56,015 nucleotides of DNA from Fibrobacter sp. (GCA_017965445.1 JAGCPZ010000069.1:1-56015), one strand, 5' to 3'; counted from the first letter of the stretch, positions 8,219 through 18,058 are shown. Notes: generated from the sequence alone by a model not told the origin. Numbers and translations: made by a program.

Positions 8219-11200
8219 TTAGGGAGTATCGGATTTTTTTATGCAGCGGACGGAGTAAGCTTCGTTTGTATTGGCGATATCGCCCATATTTCCAAGAACC
8301 GCATACTCATTATCATATATAGTTATTATTCCTCCACATGTGCTAATGGTTTCATCATCAGAAATTTTACAGCCTACTTTTTCTGAAGTTATAAAGTGAG
8401 CGAAATTCCCTGCATAACCATAAGTAGGTAATGCTGAAAAACCATAATCATCGCTCCCATTACAACCAAAACACCAGCTTGTTGAAGATTTTAATTTTTT
8501 CGAAATGGTTGTTATACCATCATAAGGCTCTCCTGTTATGTATTCAAGCAAAGCCCTTCCGTCCGCATAGTCCGGCAGTTTCCACCCCGTCGGACAAGCG
8601 TTCTGGGCGTCTTCCCACGTATAGAGTCTTCCATAGGCATTGCAGTTCGCGGTGTTGTCGTCATAGCAGTAGCTATTTTCTGTCTTGAAGTTCAAATTCT
8701 CGGCCATCCAGGTTTGGTTCCCTATTTCAACGGTTTTGTAAACTCGATCATCTCGGGTGTCTGTAAATTCGCCATATTCAATATTTGGATTCAGAAAATC
8801 CCATGATTTGTAATCTTTCACGCAGCGGACGGACCGCATTTCATCGGTTTTAGAACAAAGTCCACTTTCAAAATTGCCGTTTTCAAAAATTTCAGCATAA
8901 CATGGTCCGTTGACATCGTTTACAGAAGAAGTTTGGAAGAATGCTCCAAAATGCAGCCATTTATATTCATGTGTCTCTTTGTAGCCTGCTGGCAAAATTG
9001 TGAATCCAGACTCATTGTCTCCGGTATTGTAATCTTCAACCCAATCGTTTGCTGCTTTTAGCTTTTTCCCGGCGGTTTCTTTTCCTCCTACAGCTTCGAC
9101 AAGTGTTTGATATTCTTCCCATTTTGGCAAGTGCCAATCTTCCGGGCAAACGTTCTGTGCATCAGTCCACTTATAAAGTCTTCCGTAGGTGACGCAGTTG
9201 TAATCCTTGTCGTCGTAGCAAGCGCTGCTTTTTGTTTTGACGTTCAGATTTTGCGCCATCCATTCTTGATGCCCTATTTTTATGGTCTTGTAAACTTGAT
9301 TGTCTTTAGAATCAGTGAACTCGCCATAAGTCTTATTTGAATTCAAGAAATCCGTCGGCTTTTTCGTAGGAGGCAATCCCTGAATACAGCGTACGGAGAA
9401 TCCATATTGTTTTGTCTGTGGGATTATTGAGCCGCTATTTGCTTCGTAATCCATGCTTAATAGATATGCGTCATCTTCATTTTTCTCGGTAATGGACCAG
9501 AAATCGGAGAAACTGCCTGCACCAATCGTTTCCAAATCCGTTGGGGAAACGTAACCTGCTGGCAGTGCAGAGAATCCATAATCGTTTGTACCATTGCCGT
9601 TTCTGTCCCAGCCATGGGTTGTTTTTAGTTTCGCTACGGCTATGGGGTAGTCTTTGTTTCCGCCTACGCCTACGTAATTAAGGAGCTTTTCAAAATCAGC
9701 TTTCGTTGGCAGGCGCCAATTTTCAGGGCAAGCTTCCTTGGCGGCCGACCATAAATACAGTCTTCCAAGGAAATTGCACATCAAGGAATCGTTATCATAG
9801 CAGTAGCTGCTGGCTCCTTCTTGATATTTATAATTCAAGTTCTGGGCCATCCATGTTTGGTCGCCGATTTCAACAGTCTTGTAAACTTGGTTGTCTCGTT
9901 CGTCTGTAAATTCGCCGTAGGTTACGTTCGGATTCAAGTAATTTGCGACTTTATAATCTTTTACGCAGCGGACGGAGCGAAGTTCCGCTGCATTACTTTT
10001 AGAACAAAGTCCTCCATAGGGTTTCTCGTTCCAACCAATTTTTGCGATACACGGTCCGTTGAGGTCGTCTTCTGTAGATGTCTGGAACTCAATCAACTCG
10101 GATACGTATTTGTATTTATTGGAATTATCTCTGTAGCCGGCAGGCAACGCAGTGAATCCGAAGTCGTCCGTGCCATTATAGGTGCTTGTCCAGCCTGTCT
10201 TTGACTTGTACATTTTTGCGTCAATGGAGCCTTTAAAAAGATCATGGTAATCCTTCGTCCTCGGTAATCGCCAGCCTTCCGGGCAAACGCTCTGCGCTTC
10301 ATTCCACGTGTAAAGTCTTCCGTAGATGTCGCAGTTCGAATCCTTGTCGTCATAGCAGGCGCTTTCTGATGTTTTATGATTCAAGTTTTGCGCCATCCAC
10401 GTCTGGAGTTCGATTTTAGTAGTCTTGTAAACTTGGCCGTCTCGCGTGTCTGTGAATTCTCCATATTCGATATCCGGATTCAGGAAATCCTTGGCCTTTG
10501 TTCTGTTCGCTTCGTCTTGCATGAATTCATCATAAGCAGTATAGCCTGCTTTGTACGAACCGACTGCGATAATGTTGAATGTGGAGTTGCTGACATTGCT
10601 CTTTAACTGGAAACTCACTTCGCGGACTTGTGGCAGGTAAAGATCGAATTTTACCTGTGGCCCCCAATCAGCTTGTGCGAACTCTGGCAATGCATAGCAT
10701 CTGGTTGTCGGTTCTTCGGCCATAGGCAGATATACATGATAGAAGTTCCATTTGATGCTGTGGGAATAAGCCGAGTCTGCGCCTCCGCCGGTGCCGAGGT
10801 ACATCATGATGCTATCCTTGCTGGCCGTATATGTTACGCAGACGCCGCCCCAGTTTTCGAACGAGGAATCGGTATTGACCATGAAGCCAAATCCCGGATA
10901 AGCGTCTTCGGGGATTTTCCCTGTTTTGCCGCAAATGCCGCCCTTGCAGCTAGCGAGGAGTTGGGGCGAATAGGTGGATGCGCCGAATGTGATGTATTTG
11001 TCGGCGTTCAACCATACGTTTTCTTTGAGGAGATTCTTTTTCAGGTTGGTGGTTGCAGAATCGTTTACGAGTCTGTTGCCGCCGTACCAGACGAGGTCTT
11101 CATCGGAAATCATGGTGGGTATGGGTTCCGTCTTGACGCAGCGAACGGAAATCGCGTAATTCTTATAAAAATGATTATTTAAATGGGGCTCTTTGTCAAA

Positions 11201-13354
11201 ATCCAAAGTCATCGCCTTTCCAACATCGCTGTCCGCTTCGTCGGTACTCCAGAAGGCTGCGCTTTCACCGGCATCGCCAAACGCCAAATCGGACGTCGTG
11301 TAACCACTTGGAAGAGCGGAGAAACCGTAGTAATCGGAACCGCTGGAACCATTTTTCCATCCTATCTTCGTCTTTAACAGGTCTGCCGCCGACGATTTAT
11401 CGCCAGCATACGAGATGAGGGTATCCCATTCCGCCAGACTTGGCATATGCCATCCGGTAGGACAGACGCCGACGACGGTTTCAAAGGTCTCGCAGGTGAC
11501 TCCGTATCCGCAACCCTTGCTTGTATTCGTGTATTTGCCTACGCTATCCATCGCTGCGGCCCATGTGTAAAGGCTTCCGTATTTGTTGCAGTAGGTGCCG
11601 GTGTCGTTATAGCAGTAACTATTATCTACAACAAGGTCTAGGTTCTGTGCCATCCAGGTCTGGTTGCCGATTTTCACGGTCTTGTAAATTCGTTTGTCAC
11701 GAGAATCTACAAATTCACCGTAGTCTATGCTCGGGTTCATGTAATCCCAAGCGTATTCAAAGGCAATGTCGTAGAAATAGCTGGCGTCGATATCGGATGG
11801 AGAAATGTCGTTGTCGTTACCGCACATGCCGTAGCTACCGATTTGGTAAATGTTGAAGAACTGCGAGCCTTCCGCCGAACTTTCAAAAATGATGGCGATG
11901 GAACTGAGCGATTTTGCAGCGTCTTCGCCTGATATTTGCCAAGAGCCTTCTTCAAAGTCGCTCCATTCGAAGTTCTTGACATAGTACTTGTCCGTGTCAC
12001 CAACTTTGGGCAAAGTCACTTTTGCAGCTCCGATGGTAGGCGAGTTCTTGTCTTTGGCATCAAGGTACAATGCGGCGTCTTTGTTGGAGGAGTATGTAAC
12101 GCAGAGACCTTTCATTGCAGAGACGTCAACGGCTATATTTTTTTCTTGGCTTGGTTGCAGTTTAAATGATTCTTGAGCCCATGCGTTTTGGGGGCCAAAC
12201 TTGATGAATCCGCACAAGCCGTTACAGGCTTCGTAAATGCCTTCTTTGGGGGTGAACATGGATGTTGTTCCATTCTTTACGGTGTCAAGAAGGGCTTCCC
12301 AAGGAGAGCCGCTGCCGAAACCGGTTTGTACCACGTTCGATTTGTCTTTTCCGTTCCAGATAAATTGCATTACAACGCTGCTGCTTGATTTTACGCTGCT
12401 GCTGGATGTTGCTGTAGTTTTTGCGCTACTGCTGGACTTTGCGCTGCTGCTCGATTTTGCTGTGGTTTTTACACTGCTACTGGACTTTGCTGTGGTCGAT
12501 TTTACAGAACTGGACGACTTTGCTGTTGTCGATTTCACGCTGCTGCTGGATTTTGCCGTAGTGGATTTTGCACTTGATTTTGGCTCGGTGAGTGCATTTC
12601 CGTCAAATCCGATGGCGACAATCGTAAGTCCTTTATCTACAGATGCTTTTTTGTTGACGACAAATGCGATTGTATTGGCGTCGTTCTTGATAAACGAATA
12701 GATGTTTTTCTCGCCGGAAACGTATTCCATGTCTTCGTATTTGACGGTGAGGACTTCGAACGAACCGACGTTTAGTTTTCTGCGCCATTCGCCTTCTACC
12801 TTGCCTTCTTTGTTGACGGAGCGCAGGCTGACATAGGCTTCGGAATATTCGTTGCCGTAGGCCACAACAAGCTTGCTGTGGTTGGCGATGTCGCCGCTCT
12901 TGACTTGAACGCCCGCTTCGAAATCTCCGGAGGCTTTGTCGAGTTTAACCGCAAGGCCGCCATTTCTCCTGAGTATCGGGGTCGGGTCGTCGGGCAGGAG
13001 GTCTGTTGTGAAGTTGTATGCTTTGTCGTCTTTGCCTGCAAAAGACAGACTGACGGAACCTTCGGTAAACTGGCTCCAGCTTTCTCCGTCTTCAGTCTGG
13101 CTCATGAATTCGCCTTTCTGGACGGTACACCAAATCCAATCGTCGGTATTGCAGGTCGGAGACCAAGGCCAATCAAACTTGTTGAGCATTTCCTTGAATG
13201 CTTCTTCGTTGCCGTAAGGGTCCTTCCATTCGTTTTCGTAATCTCCGACATAGTCGGAGCAGGCGAGGGGCAAGAGTGATGCGAATAAAAGAGTGGCAAG
13301 GTGTGATTTTTTCATTTCGGTAGATTTGTTGAACTTAAGGATTCGATTGAACAT
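8219..13354 (-). CDS. Giant lipoprotein with five tandem FISUMP domains
   Basis: Predicted surface lipoprotein of 1711 residues. The start at 13354 is chosen because AAGGAG stands 6 bases upstream; an in-frame ATG (MKKSHLAT, 13315) begins the canonical signal, with lipobox LLPLAC. After an N-terminal region comes a Ser/Lys/Thr linker built of KSSSSVKSTTA-like units (about 260-325). Then follow a jelly-roll-like region (about 325-530) and five FISUMP domains (TIGR02145/PF09603 type) starting near residues 540, 961, 1143, 1341 and 1525. Each domain opens YGEF.D.RD..VYKT.KI..Q.WMAQNL, has a YGRLYTW-like core and a CP..W.LP motif, and closes SVRCVK or SVRCI. A second jelly-roll-like segment separates domains 1 and 2. 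The FISUMP family is expanded in Fibrobacter and its function is not established. The gene follows the PEGA-protein gene by 10 bases, so the two are probably co-transcribed. Confidence 0.9.
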   Translation of the reverse strand: MFNRILKFNKSTEMKKSHLATLLFASLLPLACSDYVGDYENEWKDPYGNEEAFKEMLNKFDWPWSPTCNTDDWIWCTVQKGEFMSQTEDGESWSQFTEGSVSLSFAGKDDKAYNFTTDLLPDDPTPILRRNGGLAVKLDKASGDFEAGVQVKSGDIANHSKLVVAYGNEYSEAYVSLRSVNKEGKVEGEWRRKLNVGSFEVLTVKYEDMEYVSGEKNIYSFIKNDANTIAFVVNKKASVDKGLTIVAIGFDGNALTEPKSSAKSTTAKSSSSVKSTTAKSSSSVKSTTAKSSSSVKTTAKSSSSAKSSSSAKTTATSSSSVKSSSSVVMQFIWNGKDKSNVVQTGFGSGSPWEALLDTVKNGTTSMFTPKEGIYEACNGLCGFIKFGPQNAWAQESFKLQPSQEKNIAVDVSAMKGLCVTYSSNKDAALYLDAKDKNSPTIGAAKVTLPKVGDTDKYYVKNFEWSDFEEGSWQISGEDAAKSLSSIAIIFESSAEGSQFFNIYQIGSYGMCGNDNDISPSDIDASYFYDIAFEYAWDYMNPSIDYGEFVDSRDKRIYKTVKIGNQTWMAQNLDLVVDNSYCYNDTGTYCNKYGSLYTWAAAMDSVGKYTNTSKGCGYGVTCETFETVVGVCPTGWHMPSLAEWDTLISYAGDKSSAADLLKTKIGWKNGSSGSDYYGFSALPSGYTTSDLAFGDAGESAAFWSTDEADSDVGKAMTLDFDKEPHLNNHFYKNYAISVRCVKTEPIPTMISDEDLVWYGGNRLVNDSATTNLKKNLLKENVWLNADKYITFGASTYSPQLLASCKGGICGKTGKIPEDAYPGFGFMVNTDSSFENWGGVCVTYTASKDSIMMYLGTGGGADSAYSHSIKWNFYHVYLPMAEEPTTRCYALPEFAQADWGPQVKFDLYLPQVREVSFQLKSNVSNSTFNIIAVGSYKAGYTAYDEFMQDEANRTKAKDFLNPDIEYGEFTDTRDGQVYKTTKIELQTWMAQNLNHKTSESACYDDKDSNCDIYGRLYTWNEAQSVCPEGWRLPRTKDYHDLFKGSIDAKMYKSKTGWTSTYNGTDDFGFTALPAGYRDNSNKYKYVSELIEFQTSTEDDLNGPCIAKIGWNEKPYGGLCSKSNAAELRSVRCVKDYKVANYLNPNVTYGEFTDERDNQVYKTVEIGDQTWMAQNLNYKYQEGASSYCYDNDSLMCNFLGRLYLWSAAKEACPENWRLPTKADFEKLLNYVGVGGNKDYPIAVAKLKTTHGWDRNGNGTNDYGFSALPAGYVSPTDLETIGAGSFSDFWSITEKNEDDAYLLSMDYEANSGSIIPQTKQYGFSVRCIQGLPPTKKPTDFLNSNKTYGEFTDSKDNQVYKTIKIGHQEWMAQNLNVKTKSSACYDDKDYNCVTYGRLYKWTDAQNVCPEDWHLPKWEEYQTLVEAVGGKETAGKKLKAANDWVEDYNTGDNESGFTILPAGYKETHEYKWLHFGAFFQTSSVNDVNGPCYAEIFENGNFESGLCSKTDEMRSVRCVKDYKSWDFLNPNIEYGEFTDTRDDRVYKTVEIGNQTWMAENLNFKTENSYCYDDNTANCNAYGRLYTWEDAQNACPTGWKLPDYADGRALLEYITGEPYDGITTISKKLKSSTSWCFGCNGSDDYGFSALPTYGYAGNFAHFITSEKVGCKISDDETISTCGGIITIYDNEYAVLGNMGDIANTNEAYSVRCIKKSDTP

Positions 13355-13364
13355 GGCATTCTCC

Positions 13365-15011
13365 TTAGAACAAGAAACTGACGCCGACGCCTGCGGCACC
13401 TAAGATTGCGAAAATGAGACCCACATTGCGGAGCGTCTGGCCGCTTTGAATCTTGTCGTGCTGGTCTTTGTATTCGCTTGGGTTGACTGGAGCAACTTCG
13501 CTTTCTGTTTTCGCCTTGTTGTTCCCGACGATGGCAAGTACCGTTCCGGTCACGGCAACACCTGCGCTGACTCCAAGTGTAATCCAGCGTAATTTTTTCG
13601 ATGGCTTGCTGTTGACGTTCGTGGGAACGCTTTCGCCAACGTTAGTTGTCTCTACGACTTCTTCGACTTGGGTCAATTTGACGCTATCCGGGGTCACTGC
13701 TGCGACCGTGTCCGTGACCGCTTGAGCCTGCGCTTCGGCTAATGCTTGCGCCTCTGCCAGAGAATCTGCAATGGCTTGTAATGAATCCTGGACGTTCACG
13801 ATGGAGTCGGGCGTGAAGGCGAGTTGGTGCGTCACATGCACGACCTCGTGCCATTTGGGTTCAAAGACGACCTTGTCGGTCCAGCCGTCTCCTTTGAGTC
13901 TTACGTCTGCGCACAGGGGGATGGTTCCCGAATAAGGCGTGCTTCCGGATTCGGTGCCATCGATGAATAAGGCCACGGATTGCGGCTCGCCATTGTGTTC
14001 TGCCGCTAGCTCAAGCCCTCCGTTGCCGCGGACCAGTTCCTGGTTGAAAATTTCGGTCTTGTTTTTGGCGATAGAGACGTTGAATTCGACCGGATCGAAG
14101 CAGGGGTGCGAGAGTAGAACCTTGTGTACCCCGGCTTCCATCTCGAATTTTTTCCCGTCCAGACGTGTTCCGTCAATTGTTACGGCGAGTTTTCCTTTGC
14201 TAGCGACATTTCCGGGAAGTACCGGGTTTATCTCCAGCCAGCCGAAGTTCGGCATCATCTGGAAATCGACCTTCTGGTTGTTGGTCTTGATATCTACGAG
14301 CATTTCGGCATCGTCGTAGCGTTCCAGCGAGGCGACGAATCTGTGGTTGCCTTCTTCGATTTGTACTTTGCAGGGGGTGCTCAAGCATTTGGGGATGGCC
14401 TTGCCGTCGATGGTCGGTACGGCACCCTCTGGTGTCGAGGTGATTTCTACGATGAATCTTTGTTTTCCGCCGTAGCTGAAGCCGCCTGCGTTCTCGATGG
14501 CGCCAATGCCGCCGAAGCCTGCAAAACCCGATGTGCCCTTGACGTTCCTGAAGAAAGCCGGAGCTTCTTTCTTGATAAGTTCGAGGAGTTCCTCGACGTT
14601 CTGCCCTCGGCCATTGAAACTCGCGATAAGCTTGTTCCCGGCGGTTTCATAGAGTTCTGCCGAAAGCGTGAGTGATGTACCGAAACGCCCGACTCGTGCT
14701 TGGCAAATGAAGTCGGCGGCGATGTTCTTGCCCGTCTCTACGAGGCAACTGCCTTCACAATCTTCTATCGCCTTGCCCGGCGGCAACATTTGCTGGATGT
14801 TCTCGCGGGTCATGATGGTGTAATTCTGTACCGCAGGAAGTTCCTTGACGGCTTCTTCTCGCAGGACGTTTGTGAGGTACTGGCGGTCTGATAGTGAGAC
14901 GCCATCTTTGGCGCTTGCATCGGCGCCTGTTTCAAGTACGGCCACGTAAGTTGCTTGAGAAGTAACTACGAGACTGACTAAAAGAAGTAAGAAAAATTTA
15001 AAGTTATTCAT
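13365..15011 (-). CDS. Secreted PEGA-domain protein with TolB/CsgG-like N-terminus
   Basis: A 548-residue exported protein. A signal peptide (residues 1-20, ending SLVVTSQA) leads into an alpha/beta region (about 21-160) with the flavour of the nucleotide-free TolB-N/CsgG-like fold: YVAVLETG, then YTIMTRENIQQML. Two PEGA-like segments follow (about 185-245 with TSTPEGAVPTIDG, and about 340-400 with ALFIDGTESGSTPYSG). Next comes an Ala/Glu-rich stretch with DSLAEAQALAEAQAQ, then two hydrophobic segments near the C-terminus (about 475-498 and 525-548). PEGA domains are usually found in surface or cell-envelope proteins. It is the first gene of a pair with the FISUMP lipoprotein 10 bases downstream, suggesting a shared envelope function. 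The exact role is unknown. Confidence 0.75.
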   Translation of the reverse strand: MNNFKFFLLLLVSLVVTSQATYVAVLETGADASAKDGVSLSDRQYLTNVLREEAVKELPAVQNYTIMTRENIQQMLPPGKAIEDCEGSCLVETGKNIAADFICQARVGRFGTSLTLSAELYETAGNKLIASFNGRGQNVEELLELIKKEAPAFFRNVKGTSGFAGFGGIGAIENAGGFSYGGKQRFIVEITSTPEGAVPTIDGKAIPKCLSTPCKVQIEEGNHRFVASLERYDDAEMLVDIKTNNQKVDFQMMPNFGWLEINPVLPGNVASKGKLAVTIDGTRLDGKKFEMEAGVHKVLLSHPCFDPVEFNVSIAKNKTEIFNQELVRGNGGLELAAEHNGEPQSVALFIDGTESGSTPYSGTIPLCADVRLKGDGWTDKVVFEPKWHEVVHVTHQLAFTPDSIVNVQDSLQAIADSLAEAQALAEAQAQAVTDTVAAVTPDSVKLTQVEEVVETTNVGESVPTNVNSKPSKKLRWITLGVSAGVAVTGTVLAIVGNNKAKTESEVAPVNPSEYKDQHDKIQSGQTLRNVGLIFAILGAAGVGVSFLF

Positions 15012-15147
15012 ACGAAAAATATAACATATGCTAAAAAAAATGGTTCACTAAATATTGCATGGACCGAAAAAATGGGAAAATGTGTTCGATTTCCGGTGAA
15101 TTTTGGTGGCTGCGGTTTATTATTATTTTAGAGACAATCAAATTTAT

Positions 15148-15522
15148 ATGCGCTTAGTAGCTCTTTTATTAATAGTTTCGATGATGCTGTCGAGTTGTGC
15201 TTATGTCACCCCGGCGTTGTGTGTTGGTGCGTCTGTACCGATATTTTATGCTAGTGGTAAAGCTATATACCATGAAAATAAAGAGGAAACTCGGGATTCT
15301 GTAAAGCAGGCCATTGCGGATTCTTTGAAACAGGAATATCCTGCAATGCTTCAAGATTCGTTATCGAAAAAGGCGGCTGATATAGCACAAAAGAACAGGG
15401 AGCGAGAACTTAAGCAGGCTGCTTGGAGAGGGGGTGCTGTATTGCTTGTTTTTGCAGGAATTACCGCTGTCGTGATTTTACTTGCGATGCCGTTTAGAGC
15501 GAGTCCTGGGTTAGGCGATTAG
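15148..15522 (+). CDS. Small lipoprotein with C-terminal membrane segment
   Basis: The start at 15148 gives a type II signal (MRLVALLLIVSMMLSSC, lipobox MLSSC). A longer frame from a TTG at 15103 is possible but has no support. The mature part has a hydrophobic patch, a charged helical middle with DSVKQAIADSLKQ and LQDSLSKKAADIAQK, and a hydrophobic helix near the end (about 100-120), giving 124 residues in all. I do not recognise a family. It is divergent from the PEGA gene, with about 135 bases between them, so both promoters should lie there. Confidence 0.65.
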   Translation: MRLVALLLIVSMMLSSCAYVTPALCVGASVPIFYASGKAIYHENKEETRDSVKQAIADSLKQEYPAMLQDSLSKKAADIAQKNRERELKQAAWRGGAVLLVFAGITAVVILLAMPFRASPGLGD

Positions 15523-15528
15523 AATTTC

Positions 15529-15535
15529 TATATTT
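15529..15535 (+). promoter_or_regulatory. Candidate -10 element (TATATTT) before ispF
   Basis: TATATTT lies 33 bases before the ispF ATG. Similar words occur at 17996 (TATATTTG), 25791 (TATATTG), 26513 (TATATTC) and 45455 (TATATTT), each upstream of a gene start. None has a good -35, so these are tentative calls based on recurrence only. Confidence 0.35.
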
Positions 15536-15567
15536 CGATCGAATCATTTAATAACAGGTTTTGAATT

Positions 15568-16059
15568 ATGGACAAAATTTATCGTTCAGGTATTGGTTTT
15601 GACGTTCACAAATTGGTGGAAGGCCGCAAGTGCGTTATCGGTGGTGTTGATATCCCGTACGAAAAGGGCTTGCTCGGCCACAGCGATGCGGATGTGCTTT
15701 TGCATGCGATTAGCGATGCTTTGCTCGGGGCGGCTGGTCTCGGCGACATCGGCACATACTTCCCGGATACGGACCCGGCGTTCAAGGGCGCTGACAGCTT
15801 GGAACTCTTGCGCAAGGTGGGCGAGGAGGTCAAGAAGGCTGGCTACGAGATTGTGAACATCGATAGCATCGTGATGTGCGAACGCCCGAAGGTGAACCCG
15901 CACAAGGAACAAATGAAGGCTAATATCGCCCGCGTGCTTGGCATTGACGTGAAGCAGATTGGCATCAAGGGCACGACGACCGAAAAACTCGGCTTTACGG
16001 GCCGCGGCGAAGGTATCGCGAGCCAGGCTGTTGCGATGGTCTCAACGAAGGCTCTGTAG
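15568..16059 (+). CDS. ispF: 2-C-methyl-D-erythritol 2,4-cyclodiphosphate synthase
   Basis: Fifth step of the MEP isoprenoid pathway: converts CDP-methylerythritol 2-phosphate to the cyclodiphosphate with loss of CMP, in a homotrimer with Zn at the active site. Metal ligands are visible as GFDVHKL near the N-terminus and the second histidine in [38 protein letters not shown] and [17 protein letters not shown] complete the family signature. The length of 163 is standard. It stands alone between a small lipoprotein gene and a terminator at 16106. Confidence 0.97.
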   Translation: MDKIYRSGIGFDVHKLVEGRKCVIGGVDIPYEKGLLGHSDADVLLHAISDALLGAAGLGDIGTYFPDTDPAFKGADSLELLRKVGEEVKKAGYEIVNIDSIVMCERPKVNPHKEQMKANIARVLGIDVKQIGIKGTTTEKLGFTGRGEGIASQAVAMVSTKAL

Positions 16060-16105
16060 TCGTCCGCTGGTGCCAAACAAAATTTCCTACTAAAAAAGTA
16101 AGCTT

Positions 16106-16142
16106 CCCCCCTTTGACGAATCAAGGGGGGATTTCTATTTTT
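16106..16142 (+). terminator. Rho-independent terminator after ispF
   Basis: CCCCCCTT (16106-16113) pairs with AAGGGGGG (16123-16130) around a 9-base loop, followed by the T-rich ATTTCTATTTTTT. Confidence 0.85.
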
Positions 16143-16171
16143 TACATAGTTCTAAAAAACAAAAAACAACA

Positions 16172-16246
16172 ACGTTTCGAATCCGGACTAGCTGAAAGGC
16201 AGCGACGATGACCCCGGTAAGAGGCGCATTTATAGGATTGACCTAT
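16172..16246 (+). promoter_or_regulatory. Possible structured leader of the Na/phosphate transporter gene
   Basis: The bases before the start can fold as an enclosed domain. AATCC near 16176 can pair with GGATT at 16235-16239, and two CCGG words plus GCTG/CAGC make inner stems. The 3' strand of the closing stem contains the AGGA likely used as ribosome-binding site. A second small stem, ATAGG/CCTAT, reaches the start codon. I could not match it to a known riboswitch class. Confidence 0.3.
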
Positions 16247-17954
16247 GACTCTTATGATTCTCAAGATGCTCGGTTGCCTCGCTCTCCTCATGTTTGGCAT
16301 GAAGACGATGAGTGAAGGCTTGCAAAAGCTTACTGGTGGACACCTCCGTACGGTTCTTGGTACTATGACCAAGCATAGGCTTGGCGGACTTATTACGGGA
16401 ACTGCCGTTACTGCCGCTGTGCAGTCTTCGACTGCGACTACCGTCATGACTGTTAGTTTTGTGAATGCTGGCTTGCTTACTCTTAAGCAAGCCATTCCTG
16501 TTATTATGGGCGCAAATATCGGTACGACGGCAACGGCGTGGCTTATGTCGATCTTCGGATTCCAGTTCAACATGAGTAGTGTGGTGTGGCCCTTCTTTGC
16601 GCTTGGCATTGTGCTTACTTACATCCGCAAGAATAGCGTGAAAAGCTTCGGCGAATTCGTGTTCGGCTTCTCGTTCATGTTCCTCGGGCTCACGACGCTC
16701 CGTGAAAATGCGGTGGCGATGGACCTCTCGCATAACCAGACGATAATTGATTTCTTTGCCTCGACGGGTGGCTACGGCATCTGGAGCACGCTTTTGTTCT
16801 TGCTTCTGGGCGGTATCCTTACGATGTGTGTGCAGTCTTCGGCGGCCATCATGGCGATTACGCTTATCCTCTGCTCTAGCGGCGTGCTCCCGATTTACCA
16901 GGGCATTGCGCTTGTTATGGGCGAAAACATCGGTACGACGGTGACCTCGAACCTGGCGGCGCTTTCGGCAAGTACACAGGCAAGGCGCGCGGCTTTGGCT
17001 CACATGCTCTTTAATGTGTTCGGTGTGGTGTGGGTGCTAATTTTGTTCCACCCGTTCGTGAACATGGTTTGCCATTTTGTTGGTTTTGACCCGACGTTTG
17101 TACCGAAGACGCAAGAAGAAATTGCCCATGCAAGCATTCGCGTGACATACGCTCTTTCCGGGTTCCATACCGCATTCAACCTTTGCAACGTGCTACTCCT
17201 TATCTGGTTCATCAAGCCGATGGAAAGCCTCATCTGCAAGATTATCAAGGAGAAGGAAGACGGCGAAGATTTCCGCATCAAATTTATTCGTGCTGGCCTC
17301 ATGAGCACGGCGGAGCTTTCTCTGTTCGAGGCACGCAAGGAAATCAACCTCTATGCGGAACGCACTCTCAAAATGTTCCGATTTGTGCCCGACTTGCTCA
17401 GGATGAAAAACGAGGAAGAATTTACGAAACTGTTTGAGCGCATTGAAAAGTACGAGCGGATAAGCGACAGCTTGGAAATTGAAATTGGAAGGTATTTGAA
17501 TAAAGTCAGTGAAGGCCACTTGAGCCCAGAAAGTAAGACCTCGCTGCAATGCATGCTCAGAGAAATTTCTGAAATTGAGAGTATTGGCGATGCCTGTTGC
17601 AACATGGCTCACGTACTCAATCGCAAATTTAAGCTCGGGGAAGACTTTACCGAAGAACAGTATAGCCGCATCGATTCCATGATGAAACTTTGCGACCTGG
17701 CGATGGAACAGATGCTCAATGTCATTGAAGACAAACCGCATACGAAAGCTTCTCAGACGCTGAAACTGGAATACGAAATCAACGATTATCGCAAGATGCT
17801 CAAGGAGCTGAATATCAACGATATCAATGCGCAGCGCTACAGTTACCAGTTGGGCGTGCATTACATGGATATGGTGAACGACTGCGAAAAGCTGGGTGAC
17901 TACGTGGTGAACGTCGTCGAAGCTCATGTGAACCACAGACTGCTGGGAAAGTAG
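16245..17954 (+). CDS. Na/phosphate cotransporter with PhoU-like C-terminal domain
   Basis: Predicted sodium-dependent phosphate (or anion) transporter of the NptA/YjbB family, 569 residues. The membrane half has the diagnostic repeated QSS motif: QSSTATTVMTV at about 60-70 and VQSSAAIMAITLI at about 199-211, each followed by a GANIGTT or GENIGTT motif. This is the inverted-repeat architecture of Pi:Na symporters (PF02690). From about residue 340 the protein is soluble and helical, with heptad-like Glu/Leu patterns matching a PhoU-type three-helix domain. It lies between the ispF terminator and the Ser-rich protein gene, as a single gene. Substrate is inferred from the family; export rather than import is possible. 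Confidence 0.9.
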   Translation: MTLMILKMLGCLALLMFGMKTMSEGLQKLTGGHLRTVLGTMTKHRLGGLITGTAVTAAVQSSTATTVMTVSFVNAGLLTLKQAIPVIMGANIGTTATAWLMSIFGFQFNMSSVVWPFFALGIVLTYIRKNSVKSFGEFVFGFSFMFLGLTTLRENAVAMDLSHNQTIIDFFASTGGYGIWSTLLFLLLGGILTMCVQSSAAIMAITLILCSSGVLPIYQGIALVMGENIGTTVTSNLAALSASTQARRAALAHMLFNVFGVVWVLILFHPFVNMVCHFVGFDPTFVPKTQEEIAHASIRVTYALSGFHTAFNLCNVLLLIWFIKPMESLICKIIKEKEDGEDFRIKFIRAGLMSTAELSLFEARKEINLYAERTLKMFRFVPDLLRMKNEEEFTKLFERIEKYERISDSLEIEIGRYLNKVSEGHLSPESKTSLQCMLREISEIESIGDACCNMAHVLNRKFKLGEDFTEEQYSRIDSMMKLCDLAMEQMLNVIEDKPHTKASQTLKLEYEINDYRKMLKELNINDINAQRYSYQLGVHYMDMVNDCEKLGDYVVNVVEAHVNHRLLGK

Positions 17955-17995
17955 TCGGAATGGAGCCGCAGAGAATGCGACTCTTTCAATATTTT

Positions 17996-18003
17996 TATAT
18001 TTG
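17996..18003 (+). promoter_or_regulatory. Candidate -10 element TATATTTG before the Ser-rich protein gene
   Basis: TATATTTG fits the TAnnTTTG form known from Bacteroidetes promoters and lies 56 bases before the chosen start. A small hairpin, GCCCC-TATTT-GGGGC, lies between it and the ribosome-binding site. No convincing -33/-35 is visible. Confidence 0.35.
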
Positions 18004-18058
18004 CAATTTAGTAGGTGTCCTTGCCCCTATTTGGGGCGAACATAAAAAGGAGGGCTAT

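Noticed and set aside
16172..16246. Guanidine-III or other known riboswitch before the Na/phosphate transporter
   Set aside because: Two CCGG words and ACCCCGG resemble parts of the guanidine-III motif, but the second pairing (pseudoknot) cannot be formed. Kept only as an unnamed leader candidate.
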